A DNA stretch of 34,315 nucleotides. Origin: Lachnospiraceae bacterium (GTDB taxonomy: Bacteria > Bacillota > Clostridia > Lachnospirales > Lachnospiraceae). Below, piece after piece: positions 15,271-24,041 of this stretch. Position numbers and translations under genes: made by a program. The notes beneath the pieces were generated by a model, which saw only the letters and a program-made list of their open reading frames with translations, ran no database searches and was not told the DNA's origin. Where the stretch lies: contig JAILRH010000176.1 in NCBI GenBank assembly GCA_024698345.1, positions 1 to 34,315 on the forward strand. Reading direction: 5' to 3'. Positions within the stretch are counted from its first letter, which is position 1; each line of letters starts with the position of its first letter.

Positions 15271-16443
15271 ATGCAAAGATACGAAACTGACAAATATTTG
15301 AATTTGGAAATTAATCAAAATATATATTCTAACAACTTGGATTTAGAGGGCTTTTCATCTATGTTGAACAGCCCTTCTTTCTGTTACAAATTTTACTGGT
15401 TAGAGGCGTTAGTTAAGCTTATCTCGGAAGATATAACTGAGATGACTTTTGGAGATGTGATTGATGAGATGATTGCAAATGCCTGGTATTCCGTTGTGGA
15501 GTTTCACATTCACCTCAGTGGAATGGTTGAAGGAAGATTTAGGGACGGATTGGAAAATGCAGTAGTCTTACTTAAGGAGACAAGCGGACTGGAAACTAAT
15601 GCGTCTAAGATTGAAATCAAGAAAGCTATAAAGGAACATGAGTCAGAACTTAAACAGTACAGAGTACAGCTCACAAAGATGGTTCCGTATCGTGCGTTGT
15701 CGGGATTTTTTATCGGTGAAACTGAAAAAGCAAATTGGAACAGTACGGAGAGACTTATCGCATACATAGAGAAGGTAAATAAGCACAAACTGCTTCCGTA
15801 TACCCTTGGGAAGGAAAGTGGACTGAACAGAAAAGTTATAGTCAATCCGATATGGAAAGAGGTCATTCAGGATAATACTGTTCAGATACTTGGATGGATT
15901 CAGTATGAGAAAGTAAAGTGGCTTCAGAATAACAATCCTGAAGTTCCAAGTATTGTCTACAAGCTTCAACCTTTGGAGAATATGTCAAGAAAGCTAACGC
16001 GCGTACATAATCTTTGGGATGCGATTCTTGAAAAACGTCAGATTATGGATGTATTTACAAAGAAACCTGTGGATGACAATAAATATGATGTGGATCATTT
16101 CATTCCATGGTCATTTGTAATGAATGATGAACTTTGGAATCTGATGCCGATGGATTCCGGCCTTAATTCAAAAAAGAACAATCAGTTGCCTATATGGGAC
16201 AAGTTTTTTGTTGATTTTGCAAACAACCAGTTCATCATGTATCAGGAAATACACGATAGTGAGAAGATGTATAAGTTATATGAGAAGTGTTACAAGGACA
16301 ATATCCATTCAATTTGGGCGGCACAGGAACTGTACAAGAAAGGAAATGACAAGGATAAGTTCATGCATATTCTAGAGAGCAATATGCGTCCGGTATATGA
16401 TTCGGCTAGAAGGCAGGGGTATCAAGTGTGGAATAAATTATAA
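15271..16443 (+). CDS. HNH endonuclease domain protein
   Basis: A 390-residue soluble protein. The C-terminal third carries an HNH (beta-beta-alpha-metal) nuclease core: YDVDHFIPWSFV with the DH pair (Asp275-His276), WNLMP (Asn290), and LNSKKNNQLP (Asn299). About 240 residues of mostly helical sequence precede it, including SFCYKFYWLEALVKLI, which resembles the N-terminal helix motif of other defence-type HNH proteins as I remember them. Metal-dependent nicking or cleavage of DNA is therefore expected; specificity is unknown. It lies 22 nt after the methyltransferase reading frame, so the two were probably a unit, as in modification-nuclease pairs. The ribosome site before the ATG at 15271 is weak, which fits translation coupled to the upstream gene. 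Loss of that upstream frame could reduce its expression. Confidence 0.8.
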   Translation: MQRYETDKYLNLEINQNIYSNNLDLEGFSSMLNSPSFCYKFYWLEALVKLISEDITEMTFGDVIDEMIANAWYSVVEFHIHLSGMVEGRFRDGLENAVVLLKETSGLETNASKIEIKKAIKEHESELKQYRVQLTKMVPYRALSGFFIGETEKANWNSTERLIAYIEKVNKHKLLPYTLGKESGLNRKVIVNPIWKEVIQDNTVQILGWIQYEKVKWLQNNNPEVPSIVYKLQPLENMSRKLTRVHNLWDAILEKRQIMDVFTKKPVDDNKYDVDHFIPWSFVMNDELWNLMPMDSGLNSKKNNQLPIWDKFFVDFANNQFIMYQEIHDSEKMYKLYEKCYKDNIHSIWAAQELYKKGNDKDKFMHILESNMRPVYDSARRQGYQVWNKL

Positions 16444-16604
16444 CAATAATATACTGTTGTTAATGGAATTTGTATATATATTTGCAAATTAAAGTGTTCT
16501 AAATCTCATTTGAAAATATATATTTTGCACTAAATATATGCTAACATACCAGATGAAGAGAGCGTGCAAATGGTAGCAAATGAGAAAGAAAGGAAAATGA
16601 TGCT

Positions 16605-17483
16605 ATGCTTAATGAAAAAAACAATAATGTGAGCAATGATAATGAATTAATTGGAGTATTAATAGCCGGAAAGGATGCTCTGGATAGGAGAGATTGGGAA
16701 AATGCATCATTGTTTTTTTCAGATGCATTAAGGATTGATGAAAAGTGCGGAGATGCATACTATGGCGCGTGGATGGCAAAATATCATGCAAACAGCCCAA
16801 AGAACATGGTTGATGTATTTGTGGAAAAATACGATGAACCATACACAGTAGTTGTTGATTTCTATAAAGATCATATAAATAAAATGGTTGAAAAATATGA
16901 GGTTTTAAGATATCTTCCGGCTAACTTGATAATCAAAAAGTATGATTATTACAAGAGTACTTCAATCGAGTCGACTGTAGCCTCACGTGTGGAACTAAAA
17001 GAACGGGCTATTGGCGAACTTATGAATGAATCCTTGTGGATGAAGGCAAAAGAATACGGAACACCTTCACTTCAGAAAAGAGTTGATATGATACTTAGCG
17101 AAATAGAGAAGAAACTTGAGGCAAAAATAGAACAGGCAAATGAAGATTATATGAGTAAAAACTCTGAGGTGGCAAAGGTGATCGGAGAAAAAATTAAAAC
17201 TGCTGACGAGAAAGTTATAAATGAATATAACAAGGCTGTTGACAGAAGAGAAAAAGATTACAATAAAGCTGTAATGTTATGCAATGGTTCAAGAAGTAAC
17301 GCTGATATTGAAAAAGCAATTAGATTATTTGAAAGAGTAAGAGGATACAAAGAGTCAGAAGATTATTTAATTAAATGTCTCAGGATCAGAAAAGAACCAC
17401 TTTTTAGAATCGATATGTCTATGCAAAATATTGCAATTGCATTATGGGTTTTAGGCATGATAATAGCAAATCTGTTTTTGTAA
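16605..17483 (+). CDS. TPR-like/coiled-coil protein with C-terminal membrane anchor (paralog B)
   Basis: A 292-residue paralog of the protein at 13339-14268. Shared landmarks are the TPR-like start (LIAGKDALDRRDWENASLFF, EKCGDAYYGAWMAKYHANS), the tryptophan-containing block LWMKAKEYGT, the coiled-coil middle and the FERVRGYKESEDYLIKC unit. It ends in a single hydrophobic segment (about 272-291) that stops at the last residue, so it is a tail-anchored protein with a shorter tail than paralog A. AAAGGA lies about 11 nt before the chosen ATG, slightly long. It is probably the product of a local duplication, with the EF-hand, methyltransferase and HNH genes inserted between copies or carried along. 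A 98-nt palindromic element starts 2 nt after its stop. Confidence 0.75.
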   Translation: MLNEKNNNVSNDNELIGVLIAGKDALDRRDWENASLFFSDALRIDEKCGDAYYGAWMAKYHANSPKNMVDVFVEKYDEPYTVVVDFYKDHINKMVEKYEVLRYLPANLIIKKYDYYKSTSIESTVASRVELKERAIGELMNESLWMKAKEYGTPSLQKRVDMILSEIEKKLEAKIEQANEDYMSKNSEVAKVIGEKIKTADEKVINEYNKAVDRREKDYNKAVMLCNGSRSNADIEKAIRLFERVRGYKESEDYLIKCLRIRKEPLFRIDMSMQNIAIALWVLGMIIANLFL

Positions 17484-17484
17484 T

Positions 17485-17582
17485 TATATCAGATGCGAGA
17501 TGACTCCCACTTCAAGCACATATGTGCTAAGTTGTGAGTAACAAAATAGTATCAGTGGGAGTACAATCTCACATCTGATATA
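17485..17582. repeat. 98-nt nested palindromic element
   Basis: Three nested inverted repeats. The outer arm TATATCAGATGCGAGAT (17485-17501) pairs with 17566-17582 with one mismatch. The middle arm ACTCCCACT (17503-17511) pairs perfectly with AGTGGGAGT (17554-17562). The inner palindrome AGCACATATGTGCT (17515-17528) is perfect. An unpaired 25-nt segment (17529-17553) remains on one side. No T-run follows. It could be a miniature mobile element, the imperfect end of an IS200/IS605-type transposon, or a structured RNA. Confidence 0.8.
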
Positions 17583-17656
17583 CGCTCCGCGAGGATTGAA
17601 TTATAAGAGTTTCTTGAAATGTATAATTGTTACAATTAAATATTGAAGAATGATTT

Positions 17657-17682
17657 AGGAGCTGTGCAACAGCTCCTTTTTA
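17657..17682 (+). terminator. Strong rho-independent terminator
   Basis: AGGAGCTGT (17657-17665), loop GCA, ACAGCTCCT (17669-17677), then a T-run. It lies about 175 nt after paralog B, so any transcript crossing the palindromic element would end here. Confidence 0.9.
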
Positions 17683-17795
17683 AGTTCACTATGAAATTTT
17701 AGACTGAATATTTTTTTCTATATTTTTCGTATATTTTTCAAATATTTTTCGAGTAAAAAAAGTTTGATTGAGTACCAAATTTGTCCCATATGCTT

Positions 17796-17804
17796 TGGTA
17801 TAAT
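17796..17804 (+). promoter_or_regulatory. Extended -10 promoter far upstream of recA
   Basis: TGG-TATAAT with TATAAT at 17799-17804 and no good -35. An orphan AAGGAGG lies about 25 nt later, but the only start codon at usable spacing (GTG) opens a three-codon frame, so no gene is assigned. From 17805 to 17955 I see nothing else beyond tiny frames. This promoter could add a constitutive transcript to recA. Confidence 0.45.
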
Positions 17805-17955
17805 TATGAGTGTAAAAAGAAACATAAGGAGGAAGTGCGAGAATAAAAAAAACTTTATATAGATAATATGTTGCGTAATAAAGCAAAAAGTGATATAGTT
17901 TGAAAGAAGGGATGATAATAACTGCTGGGGATTAATAAGAGTATGAACAAAGTCG

Positions 17956-17984
17956 TTGACAGATAAACAAAACTGTATTAAGAT
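17956..17984 (+). promoter_or_regulatory. Sigma-A promoter of recA
   Basis: Consensus TTGACA at 17956-17961, 17-bp spacer, TAAGAT at 17979-17984. The transcription start should fall at about 17991, at the edge of the LexA box. Confidence 0.85.
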
Positions 17985-17991
17985 AAATGTA

Positions 17992-18005
17992 CGAACATAA
18001 GTTCG
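17992..18005 (+). promoter_or_regulatory. LexA (SOS) operator of recA
   Basis: CGAACATAAGTTCG matches the Gram-positive SOS box CGAAC-N4-GTTCG exactly. It lies over the expected transcription start and just before the AAAGGAG ribosome site, so LexA would block initiation until DNA damage. Confidence 0.92.
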
Positions 18006-18018
18006 AAAGGAGAATGAT

Positions 18019-19065
18019 ATGAACAAAGAAGATAAATTAAAAGCATTAGATGCGGCCATTACACAGATTGAAAAAGCCCATGGAAAGGGTTCTATTATGA
18101 GGTTAGGAGACAAGGCAGCTAATTTAAATGTTGAGACTATTCCTACTGGGTCCCTCAGTTTGGATATTGCACTTGGTCTTGGAGGTATTCCAAAGGGAAG
18201 AGTTGTTGAGGTTTATGGTCCTGAGTCTTCAGGTAAGACTACAGTTGCCCTTCATATGATAGCAGAAGTTCAAAAACGCGGAGGCGTGGCAGGTTTCATT
18301 GATGCCGAGCATGCTCTTGACCCTGTATATGCCAAGAACATCGGAGTGGATATTGATAATTTATATATTTCACAGCCGGACTTTGGTGAGCAGGCACTAG
18401 AGATTGCAGAGACTATGGTTAGATCGGGAGCTGTTGATCTTATTGTTATTGACTCTGTTGCAGCATTAGTCCCAAAGGCTGAGATTGATGGAGAGATGGG
18501 AGATTCTCATGTGGGATTACATGCAAGACTCATGTCACAGGCTCTTAGAAAACTTACACCTGTTGTCAATAAGACTAATTGTACTGTTGTATTTATCAAC
18601 CAGTTACGTGAGAAGGTCGGAGTTATGTTTGGAAATCCTGAAGTTACTACAGGTGGTAGAGCTTTGAAGTTCTATGCTTCTGTCAGACTTGATGTCAGAC
18701 GTGTTGAGACACTCAAGCAGGGTGGAGAGGTTATTGGTAACAGAGCTAGAGTGAAAGTAGTTAAGAATAAGATTTCACCACCATTTAAGGAGGCAGAGTT
18801 TGATATTATCTTTGGTAAGGGAATTTCCAAGGAAGGTGATATATTAGATCTTGCAGCAAATGCAGGAATAGTTAATAAGTCGGGAGCTTGGTATGCTTAC
18901 AATGGCGACAAGATTGGACAGGGACGTGAGAATGCTAAGGCTTGGCTTGCTGAGAATCCTATGGTTATGGAAGAGATTGATGCAAAGGTGAGAGAGTTCT
19001 ATTGCAAGAAGCCGGAAGATGAAGTGGTTGCAGAAGAACAGGCAAATGAGAAAGATGGTGAGTAA
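18019..19065 (+). CDS. recA: Recombinase RecA
   Basis: ATP-dependent strand-exchange protein that also activates LexA self-cleavage. The 348-residue length is normal. The N-terminal [19 protein letters not shown], the Walker A motif GPESSGKTT (67-75), [29 protein letters not shown] (Walker B, start of loop L1), [21 protein letters not shown]-type loop L2 (here [15 protein letters not shown]) and the acidic C-terminus [14 protein letters not shown] are all present. Expression is SOS-controlled through the LexA box at 17992-18005. The ATG has a strong AAAGGAG site. recX overlaps the recA stop by one base (TAATG), so regulator and recombinase are coupled. Confidence 0.98.
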   Translation: MNKEDKLKALDAAITQIEKAHGKGSIMRLGDKAANLNVETIPTGSLSLDIALGLGGIPKGRVVEVYGPESSGKTTVALHMIAEVQKRGGVAGFIDAEHALDPVYAKNIGVDIDNLYISQPDFGEQALEIAETMVRSGAVDLIVIDSVAALVPKAEIDGEMGDSHVGLHARLMSQALRKLTPVVNKTNCTVVFINQLREKVGVMFGNPEVTTGGRALKFYASVRLDVRRVETLKQGGEVIGNRARVKVVKNKISPPFKEAEFDIIFGKGISKEGDILDLAANAGIVNKSGAWYAYNGDKIGQGRENAKAWLAENPMVMEEIDAKVREFYCKKPEDEVVAEEQANEKDGE

Positions 19066-19685
19066 TGTACAGGGTTACGGAAGTATCCCCTTACAATAAG
19101 ATGAAAGTAAGAGTAAAACTGGATTCCGGTTTTACTTTTGCTTTATATAAGGGAGAAATATCTAAATATAAGATTTTCACAGATGAATACATATCTGAAG
19201 AGATACTTAATCAAATTGTTGATGAAGTCTTAAAGAAGAGAGCAAAGGAACGGGCTTTGTATCTGATTAGTGATGTGATTAAGACAAAGAAACAAATTAC
19301 TGATAAGCTTGAGAAGGATTGTTATCCAAAGAGTGTTATTGACTATGTTATTAGTTTCTTAGAGGAATATTCTTTTGTAGATGATTATAGTTATGCATGT
19401 AGTTATGTGCAGACATATTCTTCTAGAAAGAGTGTTTCTCAGTTGAAGTGCGATTTATATAAGAAAGGTATCGAAAAGTCTATGATTGAGTCAGTTTTAT
19501 CAGAATGTGAGATAGATGAAGATGCTTCCATAGACAGATTGATGGAGCGTGGAATCAGAAAGTATGATATCAATGACATATCAGGTAAGAGAAAGTTATA
19601 TGCCATGCTTATGAGAAAAGGATATGGATATGATTGTATCAACAGAGCTTTGAACAGAGCGAAGAATAATTACTGTATAGACTAA
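19065..19685 (+). CDS. recX: Regulatory protein RecX
   Basis: A 206-residue helical-repeat protein that binds RecA filaments and modulates strand exchange. It carries the RecX pattern of three-helix repeats with acidic/aromatic turns: RALYLISDVIKTKKQITDKL, YVISFLEEYSFVDDYSYA (the conserved F-x-D-x-x-Y-A turn) and MLMRKGYGYDCINRAL at the C-terminus. An N-terminal extension of about 60 residues with a beta-rich segment (KMKVRVKLDSGFTFALY) is common in Firmicute RecX. Its ATG at 19065 overlaps the last base of the recA stop codon (TAATG). No clear terminator follows; the next gene has its own promoter. Confidence 0.88.
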   Translation: MYRVTEVSPYNKMKVRVKLDSGFTFALYKGEISKYKIFTDEYISEEILNQIVDEVLKKRAKERALYLISDVIKTKKQITDKLEKDCYPKSVIDYVISFLEEYSFVDDYSYACSYVQTYSSRKSVSQLKCDLYKKGIEKSMIESVLSECEIDEDASIDRLMERGIRKYDINDISGKRKLYAMLMRKGYGYDCINRALNRAKNNYCID

Positions 19686-19855
19686 TTATTCAGTTAGTAT
19701 AGCATATAATATGTGATTCATAGATGATTAGTCAAATGTATAGTTAAATGTATAGAATTAGCAATGTTGTCACATTTTTTTTGCGTTAATTGTGTAATTT
19801 GACAAAATATCACAAAAAATTCATTGATTATTTGTATATTTATCATGCACTTTGC

Positions 19856-19884
19856 TTGACATAACTACATATACGCGATAGAAT
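19856..19884 (+). promoter_or_regulatory. Sigma-A promoter of rny
   Basis: TTGACA at 19856-19861, 17-bp spacer, TAGAAT at 19879-19884, about 45 nt before the GTG start. Confidence 0.8.
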
Positions 19885-19930
19885 AAAAATGTTGTTTTGC
19901 ACAATGAAAATAGAATAAGGAGGTGCTCCT

Positions 19931-21484
19931 GTGAATACAGTTACGGTTATTATAATTTGTGTAATTGAGTTCGTCGTGGTAGCACTTGTTTCTTCACTTA
20001 TTACATCTTTTTATAAAAAAAATGTATCAGAAAAGAAGATTGGTAGCGCGGAGGATAAGGCAAGAGAGATTATTGACAATGCTTTAAAGACTGCTGAGAC
20101 CAAGAAGAAAGAAGCACTCTTAGAAGCTAAGGAAGAAAACCTTAAGGCTAAGAATGAACTTGAGAAAGAAACAAGAGAGCGAAGAACAGAGTTACAGAAA
20201 TATGAGAAACGTGTTCTTAGTAAGGAAGAAGCTGTTGAGAAGAAGGCTGAACAGTATGAAAAGAAGGAAGCCGCTCTTCACAAACGCGAAGATGAACTTA
20301 CTAAGTTAAAAGCAGAAGTTGATCAGTTAAATGCTCAACGTATACAGGAATTAGAAAGAATCTCTGGATTGACCTCCGAACAGGCAAAAGAATATTTATT
20401 ACAATCTGTTGAAGAAGATGTTAAACATGAAACAGCCAAACTTATCAAGGAATTAGAGACAAGAGCAAAAGAAGAGGCAGACAAGAAGGCTAAGGACTTA
20501 GTTGTTACAGCTATTCAGAAGTGTTCTGCTGATCATGTTGCAGAGACAACTATTTCAGTTGTTAACCTTCCAAATGATGAAATGAAAGGTAGAATTATCG
20601 GTCGTGAGGGTAGAAATATTAGAACTCTCGAGACACTTACAGGTATTGATTTGATTATAGATGATACACCTGAAGCAGTAATTTTATCAGGATTTGATCC
20701 AATCAGAAGAGAGGTTGCAAGAATTGCGCTTGAGAAGCTTGTTGTAGATGGAAGAATCCATCCGGCAAGAATTGAAGAGATGGTAGAAAAGGCTCAGAAA
20801 GAAGTCGATACTATGATCAAAGAAGAAGGTGAGGCTGCAACTCTTGAAGTTGGAGTACATGGTTTACATCCTGAACTTGTTAAGCTTTTAGGTAAGATGA
20901 AGTTCAGAACAAGTTATGGTCAGAATGCACTTAAGCATTCAATTGAAGTTTCACTTTTATCAGGATTGCTTGCATCAGAACTTGGACTTGATGTCAGAAT
21001 GGCAAAGAGAGCAGGTTTGCTTCATGATATAGGTAAGGCGGTTGACCGTGAGATGGAAGGTTCACATATTCAGCTTGGTGTTGATCTTTGTAGAAAATAT
21101 AAAGAGTCAGCTCTTATTATCAACGCTGTAGAAGCTCATCACGGTGATGTTGAGCCTCAGTCATTGATTGCATGTATAGTACAGGCAGCGGATGCTATTT
21201 CGGCAGCCAGACCTGGTGCCAGAAGAGAAACATTAGAAACATATACAAACAGATTGAAAGAATTAGAAGACATTACAAACTCTTATAAGGGAGTTGACAA
21301 ATCTTTTGCTATTCAGGCGGGTAGAGAGGTTCGTATTATGGTAGTACCTGAACAGATTACTGATGATGATATGGTATTATTGGCTAGAGATATCTCAAAA
21401 CAAATTGAAGATGAGTTAGAGTATCCTGGACAGATCAAGGTTAATGTTATTAGGGAATCCAGAGTAATTGATTATGCTAAGTAG
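19931..21484 (+). CDS. rny: Ribonuclease Y
   Basis: Membrane-anchored endoribonuclease that starts bulk mRNA decay in Firmicutes. The 517 residues are arranged as usual: an N-terminal membrane helix (about 3-25), a long charged coiled coil (about 35-200), a KH domain with [15 protein letters not shown], and an HD domain with [26 protein letters not shown] and [11 protein letters not shown]. The C-terminal [10 protein letters not shown] is typical. The start is a GTG with a strong AAGGAGGTG site. It has its own promoter and terminator, so it is a single-gene unit between recX and proC. Confidence 0.97.
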   Translation: MNTVTVIIICVIEFVVVALVSSLITSFYKKNVSEKKIGSAEDKAREIIDNALKTAETKKKEALLEAKEENLKAKNELEKETRERRTELQKYEKRVLSKEEAVEKKAEQYEKKEAALHKREDELTKLKAEVDQLNAQRIQELERISGLTSEQAKEYLLQSVEEDVKHETAKLIKELETRAKEEADKKAKDLVVTAIQKCSADHVAETTISVVNLPNDEMKGRIIGREGRNIRTLETLTGIDLIIDDTPEAVILSGFDPIRREVARIALEKLVVDGRIHPARIEEMVEKAQKEVDTMIKEEGEAATLEVGVHGLHPELVKLLGKMKFRTSYGQNALKHSIEVSLLSGLLASELGLDVRMAKRAGLLHDIGKAVDREMEGSHIQLGVDLCRKYKESALIINAVEAHHGDVEPQSLIACIVQAADAISAARPGARRETLETYTNRLKELEDITNSYKGVDKSFAIQAGREVRIMVVPEQITDDDMVLLARDISKQIEDELEYPGQIKVNVIRESRVIDYAK

Positions 21485-21518
21485 AATTGCGCGATAAGCG
21501 ATGTGCATAAAATAATAT

Positions 21519-21555
21519 GGCAGTTGTGAGAATTTCTTGCAACTGCCTTTTATAT
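21519..21555 (+). terminator. Rho-independent terminator after rny
   Basis: GGCAGTTG (21519-21526) pairs with CAACTGCC (21540-21547) around a 13-nt loop, followed by TTTTATATT. Confidence 0.85.
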
Positions 21556-21668
21556 TGTGATATACTTTTTATTGGTTTGTGATTCCGAATATACAGAAAT
21601 TTCAAAGGAATGCACAGATTGAATTGATAAAAAAGGAATTAGATTCCCGTTTTTGTAGGAGGAAAATT

Positions 21669-22466
21669 ATGAGTAAACTTGGTTTTATTGGAATGGGTAA
21701 TATGGGGTATGCAATGTTAAAAGGAACTTTGAAGTCTTTTGTTCCTTCTGAGATTGTTTTCTCTGATGCTGATGCAAAGAGAATGGAAACAGTATCAAAC
21801 GAAACCGGTGTTGAATCTGTTGCTTCCAATGCGGAATGTGTACACAGAACAAAATATGTTGTTCTTGCGGTTAAACCACAGTTTTTTGATATTGTATTGG
21901 AAGATATCATTGATGTTGTAACACCTTCGCATGTTATTATTTCAATCGCACCTGGTATTACAATTGCAAATATAAAAGAAAAATTAGGTTCTGATATCAG
22001 AGTTGTAAGAGCAATGCCTAATACCCCTGCTTTGGTTGGTGAAGGTATGACTGGCGTCTGCTATGACAAGAATGATTTTTCCGTAGAAGAACAGGATAAT
22101 ATCAGAAATATATTTGAAGCTATAGGTAAGATGAAGATAGTCAGCGAAAAGAATATGAGTGCAGTTACATGTGCCAGTGGTTCTTCGCCTGCTTATGTAT
22201 ACATGTTTATTGAGGCATTGGCAGATGGATGTGTAATGTGTGGAATGTCAAGAAATGATGCATATGAATTCGTTGCACAGACAGTTCTCGGTTCAGCGAA
22301 GATGGTTCTTGAGACTAAGAGACATCCTGGAGTGTTAAAGGATATGGTTTGTTCACCAGCCGGAACAACTATTCAAGCTGTTAAGGAACTTGAAGAAGCA
22401 GGTTTTAGAAGTGCACTTATCAAAGCTACAGAGGCATGCTACAAGAAGAGTGAGCATATTGATTAG
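21669..22466 (+). CDS. proC: Pyrroline-5-carboxylate reductase
   Basis: Reduces 1-pyrroline-5-carboxylate to proline with NAD(P)H, the last step of proline synthesis. The 265-residue protein begins KLGFIGMGNMGYAM, the Rossmann dinucleotide motif. The typical VVLAVKPQ, SIAPGITI, RAMPNTPALVGEG and the C-terminal signature region CASGSSPAYVYMFIEALAD, then GVLKDMVCSPAGTTIQAVKELEEAG, follow. The start at 21669 is set by TAGGAGGA just upstream and by the motif at residue 3. The frame is open 30 codons further back, but without a ribosome site. No promoter was recognised with confidence between the rny terminator and this gene. Confidence 0.96.
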   Translation: MSKLGFIGMGNMGYAMLKGTLKSFVPSEIVFSDADAKRMETVSNETGVESVASNAECVHRTKYVVLAVKPQFFDIVLEDIIDVVTPSHVIISIAPGITIANIKEKLGSDIRVVRAMPNTPALVGEGMTGVCYDKNDFSVEEQDNIRNIFEAIGKMKIVSEKNMSAVTCASGSSPAYVYMFIEALADGCVMCGMSRNDAYEFVAQTVLGSAKMVLETKRHPGVLKDMVCSPAGTTIQAVKELEEAGFRSALIKATEACYKKSEHID

Positions 22467-22558
22467 TTTCTGCTGCTAACTGATGGTAGTTTAAAGTTTA
22501 GCAATAAGTGTATTTATTAAACACTACACTGATTATATATACAAATAGGCGGTTTAGC

Positions 22559-23101
22559 ATGGAAGAATTCGTAAGATACGACAGAGAATTAAAGTATAAG
22601 GGAAAGATTATCGACATTTACAAGGATTATATAACGACGCCTGAAGGCAAGAATGTTGAATGGGATTTCATAGGTCACAAGGGTGCGGCGGCAGTTATTC
22701 CTGTGCTGGATGATGGCTCTGTCATATTGGTCAAACAGTGGAGAAACTCAATTGACAGATTTACTTTAGAGATTCCTGCAGGGGGACGAGACGGCATAAA
22801 CGAAGATACAAAAACTTGTGCTGCACGCGAGCTTGAGGAGGAGACAGGGTATAAATCTGATGATATAGAATTTTTGCAGACAATAGTTCCCGTTGCTGCA
22901 TATTCCCAGGAAACTATTGATATTTACGTTGCAAGAAATCTTGTTACCACAAAACAGAACCTTGACCCTGATGAGTTTATAAATGTAAAACGATATAAGG
23001 TTAAGGACTTAGTGGATATGATTCTCAATAATGAGATTCAGGACTCAAAGACGGCAGCTTCAATAATGGCATATTATGTGAAGTATTGCGTGAATAAATA
23101 G
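22559..23101 (+). CDS. Nudix hydrolase, ADP-ribose pyrophosphatase type
   Basis: A 180-residue hydrolase likely to split ADP-ribose into AMP and ribose-5-phosphate. The Nudix box G-x5-E-x7-REL-x-EE-x-G is complete (GRDGINE ... ARELEEETGY). Upstream are FIGHKGAAAVIPVLDDGSVI and the KQWRNSIDRFTLEIPAGG segment that marks the ADP-ribose pyrophosphatase (NudF) subgroup. AGGCGG precedes the ATG at 22559; 17 earlier codons are open but lack a ribosome site. A nudF gene is also found just before spoIIM and xerD in Bacillus, so the local order supports the subgroup call. Exact substrate is inferred. Confidence 0.88.
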   Translation: MEEFVRYDRELKYKGKIIDIYKDYITTPEGKNVEWDFIGHKGAAAVIPVLDDGSVILVKQWRNSIDRFTLEIPAGGRDGINEDTKTCAARELEEETGYKSDDIEFLQTIVPVAAYSQETIDIYVARNLVTTKQNLDPDEFINVKRYKVKDLVDMILNNEIQDSKTAASIMAYYVKYCVNK

Positions 23102-23225
23102 AAGCAATATATGATTTGCATAATGGGAATATATAAAATTTCTGCATAAATAGAAAATGAATTGCTTTGACATAAAAGTACCATATATGAATAAAATGTA
23201 TTAATATTTTTATGGCGTGTTATGA

Positions 23226-23789
23226 ATGGGTTTTAAAGTTGTCAGATTATTAAATAAGTTTGATTTTAAACTTTACTCGGCTTTATTATCAATTGCTGTT
23301 TTTACGGTTTTGATTAATATAGTCGGAGTAAAGTTTTTTTTATTTGATATAGAATTGTCAGAAAAGATGATTGACATAAAGGTGGTTGGGGTACTATTGT
23401 TTATGATTAACCTATTTGTTTTTGCGATAAAGAAAGTAAGTTTTGTATTTGTTACATTGCTATTTAAAAGAAATAGGGTGATTGAATTTCTTTGGATTTC
23501 ATATTCTGTGACTATAATGCAAATTGTATTTGTTAACATATTGAATTCCGGAGGAGAGCTTAAACAAATCATTTTTCTGGTGATAATATATATGCCAAGA
23601 TATTTTGTTAACATATTGGGAATTATCATTTTTGATAAATTGAATCCTTTTATAAAGGACTACATAAAAGAAACAAAAGTGGTGAGAGAAATAGTGATTT
23701 TATCAAAAATCACAATGATATTGCTTTTATATTCACTTATTTTTACAATTTTGTGGGGGAATGTAATATTTTTTTTACAAATTTTTTGA
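23226..23789 (+). CDS. Multi-pass membrane protein, in the spoIIM position
   Basis: A 187-residue very hydrophobic protein with about five predicted membrane segments (roughly 16-38, 53-80, 86-106, 114-136 and 155-186) and short basic loops. No catalytic motif is visible and I do not recognise it by sequence. In Bacillus and many Clostridia the gene between the ADP-ribose pyrophosphatase and xerD is spoIIM, a membrane protein of forespore engulfment of similar size, so this could be a diverged SpoIIM; that rests on position and topology only. The ATG has no clear ribosome site, and codons are AT-rich compared with neighbours, which may mean relaxed selection. A TTGACA lies at 23167-23172 with a poor -10. 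Confidence 0.55.
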   Translation: MGFKVVRLLNKFDFKLYSALLSIAVFTVLINIVGVKFFLFDIELSEKMIDIKVVGVLLFMINLFVFAIKKVSFVFVTLLFKRNRVIEFLWISYSVTIMQIVFVNILNSGGELKQIIFLVIIYMPRYFVNILGIIIFDKLNPFIKDYIKETKVVREIVILSKITMILLLYSLIFTILWGNVIFFLQIF

Positions 23790-23895
23790 GAAAAAAATAA
23801 CAATATGTTGTAGTGAAGATGAAAGACAAAACGAGATGTGGTGTAAAACCCGAAAAATCCCCGATTTTTGGCGTGATTATGGGCAAAAAATAGAT

Positions 23896-23924
23896 TTGAT
23901 TTTATTTATGTTAACATATATAAT
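23896..23924 (+). promoter_or_regulatory. Sigma-A promoter of xerD
   Basis: TTGATT at 23896-23901, 17-bp spacer, perfect TATAAT at 23919-23924. A short AAAAATC/GATTTTT hairpin at 23853-23869 lies before it. Confidence 0.7.
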
Positions 23925-24041
23925 GTTATTTATCAGTAGAAAAATGAGTATGAATGGTGTGATTATTCATTTTTAAGATTTGTCGAAGAACGGATAATTA
24001 AAAGAAAAAATTGAGAAAAAACTACGGAAAAGGTTTACAGT

